Shown here: piece after piece, positions 1-7,547 of the stretch
How positions within the stretch are numbered: the first letter of the stretch is position 1
Layout of the letters: every line of letters starts with the position of its first letter
Assembly: GCF_047229345.1 (NCBI RefSeq)
Contig: NZ_JBFTER010000075.1
Location: 1 to 23,774, forward strand
Length of the DNA: 23,774 nucleotides
Source of the DNA: Cellulomonas_A sp047229345
GTDB taxonomy: Bacteria > Actinomycetota > Actinomycetes > Actinomycetales > Cellulomonadaceae
Direction: 5' to 3'
Program-made: the position numbers and the translations under genes
The notes under the pieces: generated by a model
What the model saw: the letters and a program-made list of their open reading frames with translations, nothing else
Database searches by the model: none
Told to the model about the DNA's origin: nothing

Positions 1-982
1 GGCCACCGCCGCGCCCACGCGCGGCGCCGCCGGTGCGGCGCCGAACGGTGCGGCCGCGGCACGGACCGCCGCCTCCGAGCGTGCGCTCGCGAAGCCGCCC
101 GTCCGGAAGCTCGCGCGCGACCTCGGCATCGACCTCGGCTCGGTCAACCCGACGGGACCGGGCGGCATCGTCACGCGCGAGGACGTCGTCGCCTACCAGG
201 CGAGCGCCCAGCCGCGGGCGCTCGCGACCTACGCCGGAGACGACGCCCCGTGGCTCGCGCAGGGCACCGTGTCCGACGACGGCCGCCAGACGCGCGTCCC
301 GGTCAAGTCGGTGCGCAAGCGGACCGCCGAGGCGATGGTCGCGAGCGCGTTCACCGCACCGCACGTCACGGTCTTCCACACGGTCGACGTCACGCGGACC
401 ATGAAGCTCGTCGCCCGGCTGCGCGAGGACCGCGAGTTCACGGACGTGCGGGTCACGCCGCTGCTCGTCGCGGCGAAGGCCCTGATCCTGGCGGTCGACC
501 GGCACCCCGAGATCAACGCGAGCTGGGACGACGCGGCGCAGGAGATCGTCTACAAGCACTACGTGAACCTCGGCATCGCCGCCGCGACGCCGCGCGGGCT
601 CGTCGTCCCGAACATCAAGGACGCGCACCGGATGGGGCTCAAGGAGCTCGCCGTCGGGATCGCCGAGCTCACCGCGACCGCGCGCGCCGGGAAGACCACC
701 CCGACGGACATGAGCGACGGGACCATCACGATCACGAACGTCGGGGTCTTCGGGATCGACACCGGCACCCCGATCCTCAACCCGGGCGAGGCGGCGATAC
801 TCGCGTTCGGCGCGATCCGCGAGCAGCCGTGGGTGCACAAGGGCAAGATCCGCGTCCGGCACGTCACGCAGCTCGCGCTGAGCTTCGACCACCGGCTCGT
901 CGACGGCGGGCTCGGGGCGCGCGTGCTCTCGGACGTCGCGAAGGTGCTCGAGGACCCGGCGCAGGGGCTCGTCTGGGGCTGA
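1..982 (+). CDS. 2-oxo acid dehydrogenase complex E2 component (dihydrolipoamide acyltransferase), 5'-truncated
   Basis: The frame is open from base 2 to a TGA at 980-982, so the start and the N-terminal lipoyl domain lie outside the window. An Ala/Pro-rich linker comes first, then a peripheral subunit-binding domain at about bases 90-210 (LARDLGIDL, GPGGIVTREDV), which binds E1/E3. A second linker leads to the catalytic chloramphenicol-acetyltransferase-like domain, with the active-site DHRLVDGG motif near the C-terminus (His and Asp of HxxxDG). E2 transfers the acyl group from lipoyl-lysine to CoA in the cytoplasm. The family is certain. Whether the complex is branched-chain, pyruvate or 2-oxoglutarate specific cannot be decided without the upstream E1 genes. 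Actinobacterial branched-chain complexes often carry this short E2, so that is the leading guess. Confidence 0.95.
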   Translation, partial: ATAAPTRGAAGAAPNGAAAARTAASERALAKPPVRKLARDLGIDLGSVNPTGPGGIVTREDVVAYQASAQPRALATYAGDDAPWLAQGTVSDDGRQTRVPVKSVRKRTAEAMVASAFTAPHVTVFHTVDVTRTMKLVARLREDREFTDVRVTPLLVAAKALILAVDRHPEINASWDDAAQEIVYKHYVNLGIAAATPRGLVVPNIKDAHRMGLKELAVGIAELTATARAGKTTPTDMSDGTITITNVGVFGIDTGTPILNPGEAAILAFGAIREQPWVHKGKIRVRHVTQLALSFDHRLVDGGLGARVLSDVAKVLEDPAQGLVWG

Positions 983-1014
983 CCGGGCGGGCGTCGGCGG
1001 GCGGTGAGCGCTGC

Positions 1015-1126
1015 CAGCCGGTGCCGGGCACGCACGGGCCGGCCAGCCGTTGCCGGGCACGCACGGACCCGGACGGGCGCTGCCGGGTATGGACGGGCAC
1101 GCACGGGCGCTGCCGGGCACGGACGC
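1015..1126 (+). repeat. Array of about four degenerate ~30-bp repeats
   Basis: The core TGCCGGGCAC occurs at 1022, 1051 and 1111, and as TGCCGGGTAT at 1081, so the period is 29, 30 and 30 bases. Cores are commonly followed by GCACGG or GGACGG. The array lies wholly between the E2 stop and the next gene. It could be a non-coding tandem repeat or a source of alternative RNA hairpins, since TGCCGGGCA can pair with partially complementary segments. No function is assigned. Confidence 0.7.
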
Positions 1127-1152
1127 GCGACGAGCGCGTCGCCGCCGCTGGC

Positions 1153-1193
1153 TAGGGTCGCGGCGGACCCCGCCCGTGGGTCCGGTCAGGGGA
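1153..1193 (+). promoter_or_regulatory. Possible -10 element and Shine-Dalgarno for the GNAT gene
   Basis: TAGGGT at 1153-1158 fits the TANNNT -10 pattern of actinobacterial vegetative promoters, but no convincing -35 is visible. AGGGGA at 1188-1193 is a good ribosome-binding site five bases before the ATG at 1199. It decides that start over an in-frame upstream codon at 1004, which would begin inside the repeat array. Confidence 0.4.
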
Positions 1194-1198
1194 CGACG

Positions 1199-1681
1199 AT
1201 GAGCACGTGGACGGTCCGCCGGGTGACGCCCGCCGACGAGCAGGCGTGGCGCTCGCTGTACCGCGCCTACCGGGAGTTCTACGAGGTGCCCGACGACGAG
1301 TCGGCGCTCGACACGGTGTGGGCGTGGGCGCTGGACCCGGCCCACGAGGTCGAGGCGTGGGTCGCCGCCGACGCGGAGGGCCGGCTGGGCGGGCTCGCGC
1401 ACGTGCGCCGGTTCGCCCGCCCGCTCGCGGCGTCCACCGGCCTGTACCTCGACGACCTCGTGACGCACCCGGACCGCCGGCGCGAGGGCGTCGGCACGGC
1501 CGTCCTCGAGCACCTGCAGCGGTACGCCGCCGCGGAGGGGCTCACCGTCGTGCGCTGGATCACCGCGGCCGACAACGCGCGGGCCCGGGCGCTGTACGAC
1601 CAGCACGCGACGGCGACGCCGTGGGTCACGTACGACCTGGCACCGGCACCCCAGGCAGTGACGCCGACGCCCGACGCCTGA
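1199..1681 (+). CDS. GNAT family N-acetyltransferase
   Basis: A 160-aa protein with a single GNAT fold. The N-terminal strand VRRVTPADEQAW is followed by helices alpha1/2, then the central strand GLYLDDLVTHP, the acetyl-CoA pyrophosphate loop RRREGVGTAVL (R/QxxGxG/A pattern) at about residues 95-106, and the closing NARARALYDQ helix typical of the family. It should transfer an acetyl group from acetyl-CoA to an amine. The substrate cannot be read from the sequence. The ATG has AGGGGA five bases upstream. It is transcribed alone, in the same direction as the E2 gene but separated from it by the repeat array, and converges on the uncharacterised gene ending at 1774. The family is certain and the specific role unknown. 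Confidence 0.9.
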   Translation: MSTWTVRRVTPADEQAWRSLYRAYREFYEVPDDESALDTVWAWALDPAHEVEAWVAADAEGRLGGLAHVRRFARPLAASTGLYLDDLVTHPDRRREGVGTAVLEHLQRYAAAEGLTVVRWITAADNARARALYDQHATATPWVTYDLAPAPQAVTPTPDA

Positions 1682-1773
1682 GCCGGACCCGTCCTGCGCC
1701 GTGAGGTGGCGGTCGGGTCAGGGCGCGCCGGGTGCACGGGTCCGGGTCGGGTCGCGGGTGCTCGCTCCACGGC

Positions 1774-2889
1774 TCACCGCCCGGCGAGCAGCACCCGCTC
1801 CGCGTCCGAGCCCGTCGGGACGGCGAGCTCGACGCCCGGTCCGCCGAGCACGAGCGAGAGCGTCACCTGCGTCACCCCGCCGTACACGGGGTGCGGCGCT
1901 GCGTGCACGCCGCGGATCGCCGAGCGCGCGACGGTCAGCCGGGAGCGTGAGTGGTCCGGGGCCCGGCCGCGCGTCAGCCACGCGCGACGCCCGAGGACCT
2001 CGAGCCACCGCTCGTCCTGACCGACGACCGCCCCGTGCAGCGTCGCGGGCGACACCGCGTGCAGCACCTGCGCGAGGGCGTCGGACGCCGCGGGGCGCAC
2101 GCGCCGGCGCGGGTGCAGCGCGAGGAGCCGTAGCTGCGGCAGGCGCCGGGCCAGCTCGCGGTAGGAGGTGACGAGCCCGACGTCCTCAGGACCGAGCACC
2201 GACGGGGCGAGCGGCGGGTCGGTCGGCGGTGCGGGGTCGGGCGACGCGGGGACGGGCGGTGCGGGGACGGACGACGCGGGCCCGTACCCCGTCGGTGGAA
2301 CCGGGGCGGCAGGCTTCGTGAGCGTGACCCGCGCGCTGCCGGCGAGCTGCGTGGTGCCGTCGTCGTCCACCGTGCGCTCACCCCGCGCCGGGCTCCCGTC
2401 GTGCGGGCTGCGGCCGTCGTGCGCGGCGCGGACGGCGTCGACCAGGCGCTGCACCCCGTCCGCCGCGGAGCCGCTGTACCGCAGGGTCAGTGCGCGGCCG
2501 TCCTGCGTGAGGAGGTCGAGGCGGGCGTCGAGCATGCTCGTGACGTCGCGCAGCGCGACGACGTCGGCCGGCCGCGACGACCACGTCCGGTACCCGCGCG
2601 CGTGGTCGTCGAGCGACGCGGGTGGCTCGCCGGCGTCGGTCAGCGCCTCGAGCCGGGTGAGCACGGTGAGCTCGTCGTGGGCCAGCACGACGAGGTGGTC
2701 GTACAGGTCCATGTCGGCGGTCGCGTCGCGGCGGGAGATGTTGCGCGGGACCTTGAGCACGAGGTGCGCGGCATCGAGGTCGAGCGGGTGCGTGCGGAAC
2801 AGCCGCGGGACGTCCTGCGGGGAGCGGACCTCGTCGATCCGCGGGCCGAACGCGTCGTACTCGGCCGTGCTCGCACCCGTGCCGGTCAT
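1774..2889 (-). CDS. Uncharacterised two-domain protein, possible tandem PH-like folds
   Basis: A 371-aa protein that I do not recognise by name. It starts at an ATG (2887-2889) with GAGG upstream. There is no signal peptide and no membrane segment. Three parts are visible: an N-terminal domain (about 1-165), a Pro/Ala/Thr-rich linker (about 200-240) and a C-terminal domain (about 240-371). Each domain holds a short segment of similar design: a hydrophobic strand with an acidic turn (VVLAHDELTVL; VVGQDERWLEVLG), a later strand leading into a turn (VVALRDVTSM; TVARSAIRGV), another strand pair, and a last helix. This suggests an internal duplication, perhaps of PH-like or other beta-rich domains. 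It is divergent from kptA. No function is assigned. Confidence 0.7.
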   Translation of the reverse strand: MTGTGASTAEYDAFGPRIDEVRSPQDVPRLFRTHPLDLDAAHLVLKVPRNISRRDATADMDLYDHLVVLAHDELTVLTRLEALTDAGEPPASLDDHARGYRTWSSRPADVVALRDVTSMLDARLDLLTQDGRALTLRYSGSAADGVQRLVDAVRAAHDGRSPHDGSPARGERTVDDDGTTQLAGSARVTLTKPAAPVPPTGYGPASSVPAPPVPASPDPAPPTDPPLAPSVLGPEDVGLVTSYRELARRLPQLRLLALHPRRRVRPAASDALAQVLHAVSPATLHGAVVGQDERWLEVLGRRAWLTRGRAPDHSRSRLTVARSAIRGVHAAPHPVYGGVTQVTLSLVLGGPGVELAVPTGSDAERVLLAGR

Positions 2890-3027
2890 GGGTTCCTCAG
2901 GGGTCGGCGGGTCGGTCGGGCTCCATCCTGCACCCCGCCCGGCGCGTCCACGGACCGGCGTGCGGCATCCGGGTGAGCGCCGCGGGAGGGAACGCCGCGC
3001 CGGGCCGCGGGCACCGTGGTGCTCCGG

Positions 3028-3039
3028 CAGACTGCGCGC
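3028..3039 (+). promoter_or_regulatory. -10 element for leaderless kptA transcript
   Basis: CAGACT at 3028-3033 is followed by exactly six bases and then the ATG at 3040. No Shine-Dalgarno is present. This is the usual layout of a leaderless actinobacterial mRNA whose first base is the A of the start codon. A matching -35 is not obvious. Confidence 0.45.
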
Positions 3040-3600
3040 ATGGACGCCGCGCTCGTGCCGCTCAGCAAGTTCCTCAGCCTCGTGCTGCGGCACGACCCGG
3101 CCCGCGCCGGGCTGACGCTCGACGAGTCGGGCTGGGCGGACGTGGACGCCCTGCTCGCCGGTGCCGTCGCGGCGGGTCTGCCGCTCACGCGCGAGCGGCT
3201 CGACGCGGTCGTCGAGCAGAACGAGAAGCGCCGGTTCGCGTTCAGCGAGGACGGGACGCGGATCCGCGCGAGCCAGGGGCACAGCGTCGCGGTCGACCTC
3301 GGCCTGGTGCCCGTCGCCGCCCCGGACGTGCTGTTCCACGGGACGGCCGAGCGCACGCTCGACGCGATCCTCGCGACCGGGCTGGAGCCGCGCGGGCGCC
3401 AGCACGTGCACCTCTCCGGGGACCGGGACACCGCCGTGGCCGTCGGGCGCCGGCACGGGCGGCCCGTGATCCTGCACGTCGACGCGCGGCGCATGCAGGA
3501 CGACGGGCTCGTGCTCTACCGGTCGGCGAACGGCGTGTGGCTCGCGGACGCGGTGCCGGCGGCGTACCTGAGCCTCGCGGACGGACGCGCGCCCGCCTGA
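3040..3600 (+). CDS. kptA: RNA 2'-phosphotransferase, KptA/Tpt1 family
   Basis: A 186-aa protein matching the full length of bacterial KptA. In eukaryotes and fungi this enzyme removes the 2'-phosphate left at a tRNA splice junction, using NAD+ and passing through a 2'-phospho-ADP-ribosylated RNA. Visible signatures are SKFLSLVLRHDP at 9-20 with the catalytic Arg17-His18 pair, IRASQGHS with Arg76, the NAD-binding loop FHGT at 99-102, and RQHVHLS with Arg120. Together these give the Arg-His-Arg-Arg set known from Tpt1. An in-frame GTG at 3016 would add eight residues ahead of the conserved N-terminus; the ATG at 3040 with a -10 six bases away is preferred. Most bacteria with KptA have no known 2'-phosphorylated RNA, so its natural substrate here is open (RNA repair or NAD-dependent modification). 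It stands alone and converges on the siderophore operon. Confidence 0.93.
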   Translation: MDAALVPLSKFLSLVLRHDPARAGLTLDESGWADVDALLAGAVAAGLPLTRERLDAVVEQNEKRRFAFSEDGTRIRASQGHSVAVDLGLVPVAAPDVLFHGTAERTLDAILATGLEPRGRQHVHLSGDRDTAVAVGRRHGRPVILHVDARRMQDDGLVLYRSANGVWLADAVPAAYLSLADGRAPA

Positions 3601-3679
3601 CCGGGCCCCGGCGCAGCACGACGGATCGGGCCGCTCCGTCTCCGGCCGTGCGCGACGGGCGCTCAGGCCGATCCGCCGC

Positions 3680-3712
3680 GACGCGACGCACGGGGTCGCC
3701 GTGCGTCGCGTC
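3680..3712. terminator. Bidirectional hairpin between kptA and the siderophore operon
   Basis: A perfect 14-bp stem: GACGCGACGCACGG at 3680-3693 pairs with CCGTGCGTCGCGTC at 3699-3712 around a GGTCG loop. It sits between the convergent stops at 3600 (plus) and 3721 (minus), so it can end transcription from both sides. There is no T-run, which is normal for actinobacterial terminators. Confidence 0.8.
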
Positions 3713-3720
3713 CTCACGGA

Positions 3721-4515
3721 TCAGGCGCTCTTGCCGAGCTTCCAGTAGCCGCAGAACGTGACGTTGGCCTTGGGGACGCCGCGCTCGCCGACGAGGTGAC
3801 GGCGCACCCCGGTCGCGAGCCCCGACTCGCCGACGGCGAACGCGTAGGGCACGCCCGACGGCCAGGACAGCTCGCGGACGTGCTCCAGTGCGCGCGCACC
3901 GGGCCGGTCCCCGGGCGCCCGGACGACCCAGTGCACCGCCATGCCCTCGGGCGCGTCGACGTGCTGCGCGTCGTCGGCGTCGGGGATCTCGACGAGCGCG
4001 TGCCCGACGGCGTTGCGCGGCAGGTCCCGGAGGATGCCCGCGACCGCAGGCAGACCCGTCTCGTCGGCGACGAGGAGCGTCCAGTCGGCGGGGACCGGCG
4101 CCCACCCGCAGCCCTGGTCGATGAGCGCGACCTCGTCGCCCGGGAAGGTCCGCTGCGCCCACGGGCCCGCGACGCCGTCGGTGCCGTGCACCACGAAGTC
4201 GATGTCGAGCTCGGGGACCTCGGGTCGGACCTCGCGCACCGTGTAGCTGCGGATCACCGGGCGGGTCGCGCGCGGGAGGGTCAGGTACCGGAGGTAGCCG
4301 CGCGTGTCGAGGCGCGAGGGCAGGTTGTCGAGGCGCGCGTGGTCGTCGACGGGCACCGCGAGGCGGAACCACTGGTCGAACCCGCGGCGCTCGAACCGGC
4401 GCAGGTCCTCCCCGCCGAGGGTCACGCGGACCACGTGCGGGCTGATCTGCTGCGTGCGCTCGACGTGCGCGGTGACGAGGCCGCTCGGGGCGTGGGTGAC
4501 GGTGATCGTGGGCAC
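3721..4515 (-). CDS. Siderophore-interacting protein (FAD ferric-siderophore reductase)
   Basis: A 264-aa member of the SIP/ViuB family. These flavoproteins reduce ferric siderophores in the cytoplasm so that iron is released. The N-terminal FAD-binding barrel (about 10-135) carries the flavin motif RSYTVR. The C-terminal NAD(P)H-binding half has DETGLPAVAGIL and the conserved end GYWKLGKS. Length is normal for the family (about 260-290 aa). The start is a GTG at 4513-4515 with GGAG about seven bases upstream. It is the last gene of the operon, 51 bases after the preceding acyltransferase stop, the only junction in the operon without an overlap. In Streptomyces coelicolor the desferrioxamine locus also carries a SIP gene (desF), which fits. 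Its presence implies that this organism reuses the siderophore it makes. Confidence 0.94.
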   Translation of the reverse strand: MPTITVTHAPSGLVTAHVERTQQISPHVVRVTLGGEDLRRFERRGFDQWFRLAVPVDDHARLDNLPSRLDTRGYLRYLTLPRATRPVIRSYTVREVRPEVPELDIDFVVHGTDGVAGPWAQRTFPGDEVALIDQGCGWAPVPADWTLLVADETGLPAVAGILRDLPRNAVGHALVEIPDADDAQHVDAPEGMAVHWVVRAPGDRPGARALEHVRELSWPSGVPYAFAVGESGLATGVRRHLVGERGVPKANVTFCGYWKLGKSA

Positions 4516-4566
4516 GGGTGTCTCCGGGTGGGTGTCGGGAGGGGGTGTCGGGTCGACGACGCGTCG

Positions 4567-5232
4567 TCAGCGGGGCGCGGGGGTCGCGGCCGCTGCCGCT
4601 GCGCCGGCGGTGAGGAACGCGAGGCGGGCCCGCTTGTCCGGCAGGTCGATCTCCGGGCCGAGCTCGAAGCCCGAGCGGACCATGCGGGCGACGGCACGCT
4701 CGTTGCGGACGTCGGGCTCGACGACGAGGCGCCGGGCGCCCGGCTGACCGAGCAGGACGTCGGTGAGGTACCGGAGCAGGTGCGACGTGAAGCCGGGCGC
4801 CGGTGCGCTGCCGCGTGAGCCGATCAGCAGGTGCAGCCCGACGTCGCCCGGCTGCACCGGGTAGCACTCGCCGACGGGGTCGTGGTGCGGGTCGTACGTC
4901 TGCAGCAGCGCGAGCGGCTCGTCACCGAGCCGCACGACGAACGCGTGGTGCGTCTCGAGGGAGTCGACGTACGCGTACAGCTCGCCGAGCTCCTCGCGGG
5001 TGAGGTGACCGAGGCCCCAGAACTCGGTGCCCGGCTGCGTGACCCACGCGTGGATCGTGCCGAGGTCGGCGACCGGGTCGAGCACGGTCGTGCGCAGCAG
5101 GCCGAGGGGCTCGACGACGCGCTCGTCGACCGTCGCGCCGCGCGGGCCGGCGAGCAGGCGGACGTGCTCGGCGGGAGGGGCAGCGGCTGCGGCGGTCGCC
5201 GGTGCGGGGGCGGACGGGTGTGCGGTGGTCAC
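4567..5232 (-). CDS. Second siderophore acyltransferase (AlcB/IucB-type GNAT), DesH-like
   Basis: A 221-aa GNAT of the siderophore-biosynthesis acyltransferase group (AlcB/RhbD/IucB). An Ala/Pro-rich head of about 35 residues precedes the core. Recognisable blocks are EFWGLGHLTREEL, LLQTYDP, GDVGLHLLIG, the CoA-region RRLVVEPDVRNERAV and a final IDLPDKRARLAFL strand. The same blocks appear in desC of this operon (FWQMTHLS, ETYDP, GDLGMHLLV, RVVVEPDVTNTRIA, ELPGKRAHLAV), so the two are clear paralogues, though diverged. The start is a GTG at 5230-5232 overlapping the amidase stop by four bases (GTGA). Together with the amidase it matches the desG-desH pair recalled from some Streptomyces desferrioxamine clusters, where the extra acyltransferase is thought to add aryl or unusual acyl groups. 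The donor is not readable from the sequence. Confidence 0.85.
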   Translation of the reverse strand: MTTAHPSAPAPATAAAAAPPAEHVRLLAGPRGATVDERVVEPLGLLRTTVLDPVADLGTIHAWVTQPGTEFWGLGHLTREELGELYAYVDSLETHHAFVVRLGDEPLALLQTYDPHHDPVGECYPVQPGDVGLHLLIGSRGSAPAPGFTSHLLRYLTDVLLGQPGARRLVVEPDVRNERAVARMVRSGFELGPEIDLPDKRARLAFLTAGAAAAAATPAPR

Positions 5233-7547
5233 GCGAGCTCCTCGGGGGTCAGCCGGTCCCAGTCGGTCACGACCTCGACGGTCGACGCGTGGGCCCACAG
5301 CGGGTTCTGGTCGGTGAAGTGCGGGCTGCGCGGGTCGCCGCTCGCGCCGAACGGCACGCCCCAGCGGCTGCGCTCGCGGTCGGCGAGGTCCCAGACCCAG
5401 CGCGCGACCGAGCCGCGCCACGCCCGGTCGGTGAGCGACGGCGTCGTGCCGGTGCAGCGCACGCAGTCGCCGTCGCCCGCGAGCGGCACGTCGGGGACGG
5501 TCGGGCCGGAGCAGCCGGGGACCTCGTCGAGCAGGTGCGACGCGAGCACCCGGTGCCGGTCGCCCCAGGCGCCGTCGACGGCTGTGCTCGCCGCGACCTC
5601 CTCGAGCGCCTCGCGGACCTCGTGCGCCGCGTCGATGCCGAGCGCGGCGCCGTCGAGCAGCCGGGGCAGGGCGTCGGCCGCACGCGCGGCGACGGAGAAC
5701 CAGGGGTCGAGCACGTCGCCGTGCGGGTGCGGGGCGTGCAGCGGCGCGAGCGCGGGGTGCGCGGCGAACCGCCGGACGAGGGCCGAGCGCCACGCGGCGA
5801 ACGTCGCTGCGGGAACGCTGCACGCGTCCATGTGCCGGTCCCAGGCGAGGAGCCGGGCGCGCACCTGCTCGGCGGCGGGCGTGAGGTCGTCGCTGTGCTC
5901 GACCCGCGCGAGCAGGGCGGCGGCCCCGCCGAGCAGCGTGTCGGCGTGGATCGCGCTCATGTCCTCGGGGTCGAGGCGGTCCGCACGTCGCTCGTGCAGC
6001 AGGGCGCGGATGCGGTCCGCGCGGTGCGGTGGTGCGTAGGCGAGCCCCAGGTCGACCTCGGCGCGCTCGGGGCGCTCGTTGGCGTCGACGGCGGCGTCCG
6101 TCACCTCGACCGGCGGGACCGGACCCAGCCACGGGGCGGGGCGTCCGGCGGGCGTCCACGCGTCCTGCGGGAGGCGCCGCTCGGTGCGCGGGCGGGCGGG
6201 GACGCGGCCCACCGTGGCGCTCAGCACCGTGCCGTCCGCGTCGGCCGCGAGCACGCGGTTGACCGGGTCGACCCAGCCGCGGAGCGCCCCGACGACGTCG
6301 TGCGCCGTGCGGGCGCGCAGCAGCGGCAGGAGGCTCGCGAAGCCGAGGTCGGCCGTCGCGCGGGCCGGGAACCGGACGCTGTGCACGACGACGCCCTCGG
6401 GTGCGGCCGGCTCGTCCGTCGCCCCGCGTACCGGGTCCGTCGTCGCGCCCGTCGCCCCGTCGACCGTCGGACCCGTCGTGCCGTCCGCCGTGCCCGCTGC
6501 ACGGCCCTCGCGCGTCGTCGGGGTACGGCCGAGCGGCTCCGCGGCGAGCACGACGCCCCGCGCGGTCTCGACGACCTCGACCTCGACGCCCGCCCCGCCG
6601 CGCACCGCGACGCGCTCGACGAGCCGCTCGGCAGGTTCCCACCCGTCGGGCCCGAGCGCCTCGGCGTCGTCCCCGCGCAGGCGCACGCGCTCGCGGAACA
6701 CCTCGACGCCGTGCGCCATCGCGTTCGTGATGCCCCAGGCCGCCGTGCCGGTGTGCCCGAAGTGCTGGACGCCCGGGACGCCGGGGAACGCGAGCCCGAC
6801 GACGTCGACGCCCGGGCAGGCGAGGCGGACCTGCTGGTAGACGCCGGGCAGCTCGAGCAGGCGGTGCGGGTCGCCGGCCAGGAGCGGGCGGCCGCTCGCG
6901 GTGCGGGAGCCGTGCAGCGCCCAGGCGTTGCTGCCCGACGTGGGCACGCCGCCGGCCTCGGTCGGGTCGTCGGGCGCGCTGCCGTCGCGCGGGCCCGTCA
7001 CGGCGCCCGGCTCCGCGCCCGCGCCCTGCGCCTCGGCGGGGTCGGCGCCGCCCAGGACGGCCAGCCCGGTGGCGCCGAGGGTCCGCGCGACGTGCGCGTT
7101 CCACAGCACCCGTGGGAACGTCGAGAACAGCGCGTGCGCGACGAGCATCACGCCGAGCGGCGCCCACGCCGGCCACGGCTCGCGCGGGGTCGTCGACCCG
7201 AACCGCTCGTCGAGCGCCGCGAGCTCGACCGGGCGCGGCGCGGCGTCGAGCCCCGCGTCCACGCCGCGCACGTAGGCGTCGACCCAGGCGCGCACGTCGT
7301 CGTCGAGCGCGTCGTACGCGCGCCGCGCGGTGTCGGCGAGCCGGGCCTGCCGCGCGAACCGGTCCCACGCGAGCCCGGCCGGGCCGATGCGTTCCGCGAG
7401 CCGGCCCTCGGCGCGCCACCGGTCGACCTCGATCTGCCAGCCGCGGTCGAGCGCGGTGACCCGGCCCTGCGCCTCGGCGAGCTCGAGGTGGTCGGCGGCG
7501 CGCACGTGGGGGACCCCCCACGCGTCGCGGAACAGCTCGGCGGTCAT
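5229..7547 (-). CDS. Penicillin amidase family N-terminal-nucleophile hydrolase, DesG-like
   Basis: A 772-aa Ntn hydrolase. The alpha-chain part (MTAELFRDAWGVPHVRA, AQGRVTALDRGWQIE) is followed by a Gly/Asp/Pro-rich spacer at about 170-205, then TSG|SNAWALHG. The nucleophile is Ser206 (codon 6930-6932), with cleavage expected after Gly205. RTASGRPLLAGDPH and the beta-chain features FGHTGTAAWGITNA and the C-terminal HFTDQNPLW support the family. There is no signal peptide, unlike classical secreted penicillin acylases, so it should act in the cytoplasm. It overlaps desD by ATGA and the next acyltransferase by GTGA, so it is part of the biosynthetic unit. A likely role is hydrolysis or exchange of an amide on the siderophore or a precursor, as proposed for DesG. 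A low-complexity Thr/Gly/Asp insert lies near residues 345-380. An acylhomoserine-lactone acylase role is possible but less likely from context. Confidence 0.9.
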   Translation of the reverse strand: MTAELFRDAWGVPHVRAADHLELAEAQGRVTALDRGWQIEVDRWRAEGRLAERIGPAGLAWDRFARQARLADTARRAYDALDDDVRAWVDAYVRGVDAGLDAAPRPVELAALDERFGSTTPREPWPAWAPLGVMLVAHALFSTFPRVLWNAHVARTLGATGLAVLGGADPAEAQGAGAEPGAVTGPRDGSAPDDPTEAGGVPTSGSNAWALHGSRTASGRPLLAGDPHRLLELPGVYQQVRLACPGVDVVGLAFPGVPGVQHFGHTGTAAWGITNAMAHGVEVFRERVRLRGDDAEALGPDGWEPAERLVERVAVRGGAGVEVEVVETARGVVLAAEPLGRTPTTREGRAAGTADGTTGPTVDGATGATTDPVRGATDEPAAPEGVVVHSVRFPARATADLGFASLLPLLRARTAHDVVGALRGWVDPVNRVLAADADGTVLSATVGRVPARPRTERRLPQDAWTPAGRPAPWLGPVPPVEVTDAAVDANERPERAEVDLGLAYAPPHRADRIRALLHERRADRLDPEDMSAIHADTLLGGAAALLARVEHSDDLTPAAEQVRARLLAWDRHMDACSVPAATFAAWRSALVRRFAAHPALAPLHAPHPHGDVLDPWFSVAARAADALPRLLDGAALGIDAAHEVREALEEVAASTAVDGAWGDRHRVLASHLLDEVPGCSGPTVPDVPLAGDGDCVRCTGTTPSLTDRAWRGSVARWVWDLADRERSRWGVPFGASGDPRSPHFTDQNPLWAHASTVEVVTDWDRLTPEELA

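Noticed and set aside
1683..1745. CCGGACCCGT and ACGGGTCCGG as a terminator between the GNAT gene and the gene ending at 1774
   Set aside because: The arms pair perfectly but enclose a loop of over 40 bases, so a simple terminator is unlikely.
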